A stretch of DNA of 48,942 bases from Desulfovibrio sp. (GTDB lineage: Bacteria; Desulfobacterota; Desulfovibrionia; Desulfovibrionales; Desulfovibrionaceae), in the NCBI GenBank assembly GCA_031280915.1, contig JAITGC010000073.1, forward strand, positions 1 through 48,942, given 5' to 3'. The notes beneath the pieces are model-generated. The model was not told where the DNA came from, made no database searches, and worked only from the letters and a program-made list of their open reading frames with translations. Shown here piece after piece: positions 46,754-48,942 of this stretch. Position numbers and translations under genes: made by a program. The stretch's first letter is position 1. Each line of letters begins with the position of its first letter.

Positions 46754-47620
46754 ATGGCGGTCATAATTGACGGCAAAAGAGCAGCTCTTACCCTGCGGGA
46801 GGAGCTGGCGGCCGAAATAACCGGGGCGGTGGCCGTCGGCCACCGCCCGCCAGGGCTGGCCGTCATTCTGGTGGGCGATGACGCGGCTTCGCAGATTTAT
46901 GTGCGCAACAAAGAAAAAGCCTGCCAGGCGACGGGCATAACTTCCTTTGCCCATCGTCTGCCGGCCGATGTCGGTCAGCGGGAATTGCTTGCCCTGATAA
47001 AGGAATGCAATTCCAGAGTTGAGGTTGACGGCATACTGCTCCAACTTCCCCTGCCGCCGCAACTGGACGCCCAGGCTTGTCTGCTGACCATTGACCCGAC
47101 CAGGGATGTGGATGGTTTCCATCCGGAAAACGTGGGCAGGCTCTCCATAGGTTTGCCGGGCTTTCTGCCCTGTACGCCCGCCGGTGTCATGGAACTCCTG
47201 AAGCGCCACGAACTCTCCCCCGCCGGTAAAAAGGCCGTGGTTGTCGGCCGCTCGAATATTGTGGGCAAGCCTCTCGCCATGCTGCTTTCCCGCCCAGCCC
47301 CCTACGCCAACGCCACAGTGACCCTGTGCCACTCTCGTACGACTGACCTGGCGGCGGAGTGCCGGACAGCGGATTTTCTTTTTCTGGCTCTCGGTAAACC
47401 GGGCTTTGTCACCGGAGATATGATCAAAGAAGGCGCTGTGGTGATTGATGTGGGCATTAACCGCACTCCACAGGGCCTGAAAGGCGATGCAGACTTCGCA
47501 AGCGTGAGCGCGCGCGCCTCGGCCATAACGCCTGTACCCGGCGGTGTCGGCCCCATGACCATAGCCATGTTGCTCAAAAACACGATAACCGCCTGGAAAA
47601 AACGTATTCTGGACAAATAG
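46754..47620 (+). CDS. folD: Methylenetetrahydrofolate dehydrogenase / methenyltetrahydrofolate cyclohydrolase
   Basis: 288 residues from the ATG at 46754 ([18 protein letters not shown]). Bifunctional one-carbon enzyme. Catalytic Tyr and Lys in [29 protein letters not shown] for the nucleotide; and the closing [14 protein letters not shown]. It interconverts the C1 forms of folate used in purine synthesis and in C1 metabolism of sulfate reducers. It lies between eno and the KdnB-like gene with short gaps. Confidence 0.96.
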   Translation: MAVIIDGKRAALTLREELAAEITGAVAVGHRPPGLAVILVGDDAASQIYVRNKEKACQATGITSFAHRLPADVGQRELLALIKECNSRVEVDGILLQLPLPPQLDAQACLLTIDPTRDVDGFHPENVGRLSIGLPGFLPCTPAGVMELLKRHELSPAGKKAVVVGRSNIVGKPLAMLLSRPAPYANATVTLCHSRTTDLAAECRTADFLFLALGKPGFVTGDMIKEGAVVIDVGINRTPQGLKGDADFASVSARASAITPVPGGVGPMTIAMLLKNTITAWKKRILDK

Positions 47621-47633
47621 CCTGAGGGAACTT

Positions 47634-48716
47634 ATGTACCGCAATGCCAAAAACGTGGGTTACTACATGGTGGGGAGCGGTTCGCTGAGCCAACTGAGCG
47701 GCATTCTGCGCCCCTTGCGCGCCGCGCAACCGCGAAACCCGACGATTTTTTTCATTGACCACTATTTCAACAGCACCGATCTGCTTTCCCGCCTATCAGT
47801 GGAAAGCCGCGACATGGTTCTTTTTGTGGATACATCCGCTGAGCCGACAACTCAAAGCGTGGATGCCCATGCCGCGGACGTCAAAAATTTTTTGGGCGGA
47901 CGCTCTCCCTGCGCGCTGCTTGCCATCGGCGGCGGCTCCACCATGGATACCTGCAAATGTGTGGGGAACCTTCTTGCCAACCCCGGCAAGGCCGAAGATT
48001 ATCAGGGATGGGAATTGGTCAAAAAACCGGCGTCCTACAAAATAGCCGTTCCCACCCTGGCGGGTACCGGCTCCGAAACCTCACGCACCGGCATTGTGTG
48101 CAATGAGGCAAAAAATATCAAACTGGGCATGAACAGCGATTACAGCATGTTTGACCAGGTACTGCTGGATCCTGACCTCACGGCAAGCGTACCCCGCAAC
48201 CAGTACTTCTATACCGGCCTCGACACCTGGATGCATTGTTTTGAAAGCATTTCCGGCTCTTACCGCAACGTGGTGGTGGACGCTCTGGCCGCCAAGGCTA
48301 TGGATTTGTGCAAGAAAATTTTTCTCTCCGACGACATGATGAACGAAAAAAACCGCGAAACCATGATGATCGCCTCCTTTCTGGGCGGCATGGCCGCCGG
48401 CTTTGTGGGCACGGTGCACCCCATCTCGGCTGGCTTGAGCATGGTGCTGCACATGCCCCACGGCATCGCAAACTGTTACTCCCTCTCCGTGCAGGAAGAC
48501 ATTTACCCCGATGAATACAGGGATTTTACAGCCATGCTTGAATGCCAGGGCGTTGACCTGCCCAGGGGCATCTGCCGCAGACTCACGGATGCGCAGTATG
48601 AAGCCCTGTATCAGGCGAGCATAGTGCATGAAAAACCGCTTGCCAACCGCCTGGGGCCGGATTACCGAAAAATTCTCACCAGGGAAAACGTCATCGAACG
48701 CTTCAAACGGATGTAG
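47634..48716 (+). CDS. Iron-containing alcohol dehydrogenase, KdnB-like (Kdo 8-oxidase)
   Basis: 360 residues after a GAGGGA site, 13 bases behind folD. Group III iron-dependent alcohol dehydrogenase: nucleotide-binding GGGSTMD and the metal ligands Asp and His in LDTWMHC, His in TVHPISAG and His in HMPHGIAN. The segments EDYQGW, GTGSETSRTG, FDQVLLDPDL and the C-terminal LGPDYRKILTRE resemble the Shewanella KdnB protein as I remember it; KdnB oxidises C8 of Kdo before KdnA aminates it to 8-amino-Kdo for lipopolysaccharide. That assignment is from memory and needs a tree. No kdnA-like aminotransferase lies upstream; downstream an IS element begins. Confidence 0.75.
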   Translation: MYRNAKNVGYYMVGSGSLSQLSGILRPLRAAQPRNPTIFFIDHYFNSTDLLSRLSVESRDMVLFVDTSAEPTTQSVDAHAADVKNFLGGRSPCALLAIGGGSTMDTCKCVGNLLANPGKAEDYQGWELVKKPASYKIAVPTLAGTGSETSRTGIVCNEAKNIKLGMNSDYSMFDQVLLDPDLTASVPRNQYFYTGLDTWMHCFESISGSYRNVVVDALAAKAMDLCKKIFLSDDMMNEKNRETMMIASFLGGMAAGFVGTVHPISAGLSMVLHMPHGIANCYSLSVQEDIYPDEYRDFTAMLECQGVDLPRGICRRLTDAQYEALYQASIVHEKPLANRLGPDYRKILTRENVIERFKRM

Positions 48717-48820
48717 CGCCATTGTTCACAACTCACCCCCATGCATTCCGTCGCCCGGCCCTGCGCCGTCTGGACGATGGAACCGAAAAAATTTATTGCT
48801 GATCCAATCCACTTCAATGT

Positions 48821-48942
48821 GGGACTAGAATGTGTTCACACTACTTGACAAACGGTGGCAATTATGTTTTTGTTTGAAAATGGAACTGACACTGGAACAA
48901 TTTGAGCGTATAGCGGCCCGGTTGCCGCGACAGCGTGGCAAT
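48821..48942 (+). mobile_element. Left part of an insertion sequence (IS5-like), cut by the window end
   Basis: The stretch from about 48821 (GGGACTAGAATGTGTTCAC) precedes a transposase start and probably holds the left inverted repeat; its exact border cannot be set without the right end. 48717-48820 shows nothing recognisable. Confidence 0.5.
48880..48942 (+). CDS. Transposase, first 21 codons (partial)
   Basis: The peptide MELTLEQFERIAARLPRQRG matches the usual beginning of IS5-family (IS427-type) transposases, which start with a short helix and an LP-x-QRG motif. The rest lies outside the window. It sits about 160 bases after the KdnB-like gene and points the same way. Confidence 0.65.
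   Translation, partial: MELTLEQFERIAARLPRQRGN

Overview
The window is a dense, moderately GC-rich bacterial chromosome segment that looks like a sulfate reducer of the Desulfovibrio group (Desulfovibrionaceae). The basis is a DsrK/TmcB-type heterodisulfide-reductase-like iron-sulfur protein paired with a NarI/DsrM-like membrane cytochrome b, PaaK-type CoA ligases next to an ACT protein, anaerobic-style MTA salvage, and giant type-I-secreted adhesins. The assignment is inference from gene content; no rRNA or tRNA gene was seen.

Layout. 1-1482 (+) is the 3' part of a small type-I-secreted RTX-like protein. 1688-4231 (-) is a membrane redox pair, cytochrome b then Hdr-like Fe-S protein. 4640-12020 (-) is an expanded macromolecular synthesis operon: rpsU, yqeY, mutS2, dnaG, rpoD and a secreted thermonuclease. 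12138-16170 holds folK, a small membrane-anchored protein, an M23 peptidase, pcm and an Mrp/NBP35 ATPase. 16452-22603 (+) is the protein quality-control cluster tig, clpP, clpX, lon. 22801-26315 (-) is a chain tatB-tatC-hisB-lipoprotein-hisA, mostly with overlapping start and stop codons. 26735-31711 (-) holds rpsA, a PaaK-like ligase, mtnA and mtnP. 31871-41026 (-) is one 3051-codon VCBS-repeat adhesin with a long leader. 41661-42410 (-) is a Cache-domain sensor with no output domain. 42602-48716 (+) holds paaK, an ACT protein, coaX, eno, folD and a KdnB-like iron-dependent alcohol dehydrogenase. The window ends inside the first codons of an IS5-like transposase.

The most unusual feature is a family of short palindrome-rich intergenic elements. 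In four cases (after clpP, clpX, lon and the thermonuclease gene) the first TAG of the element is the stop codon of the upstream gene. The element after lon contains a 57-bp module with 8-bp inverted ends, flanked by an 8-bp direct repeat that is present once in the sister element after clpP; this looks like a nested insertion with target duplication. A second theme is the pair of secreted proteins about 30 kb apart: they share their N-terminal and C-terminal modules but carry very different middles, a short beta-roll versus about 18 VCBS-type repeats.

Functions connect loosely. tig/clpP/clpX/lon handle nascent-chain folding and proteolysis. rpsU/dnaG/rpoD couple translation, replication priming and transcription. 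mtnP and mtnA start salvage of methylthioadenosine. tatBC serves export of folded proteins. All boundaries, promoters and functions come from reading the sequence; no database search was run.
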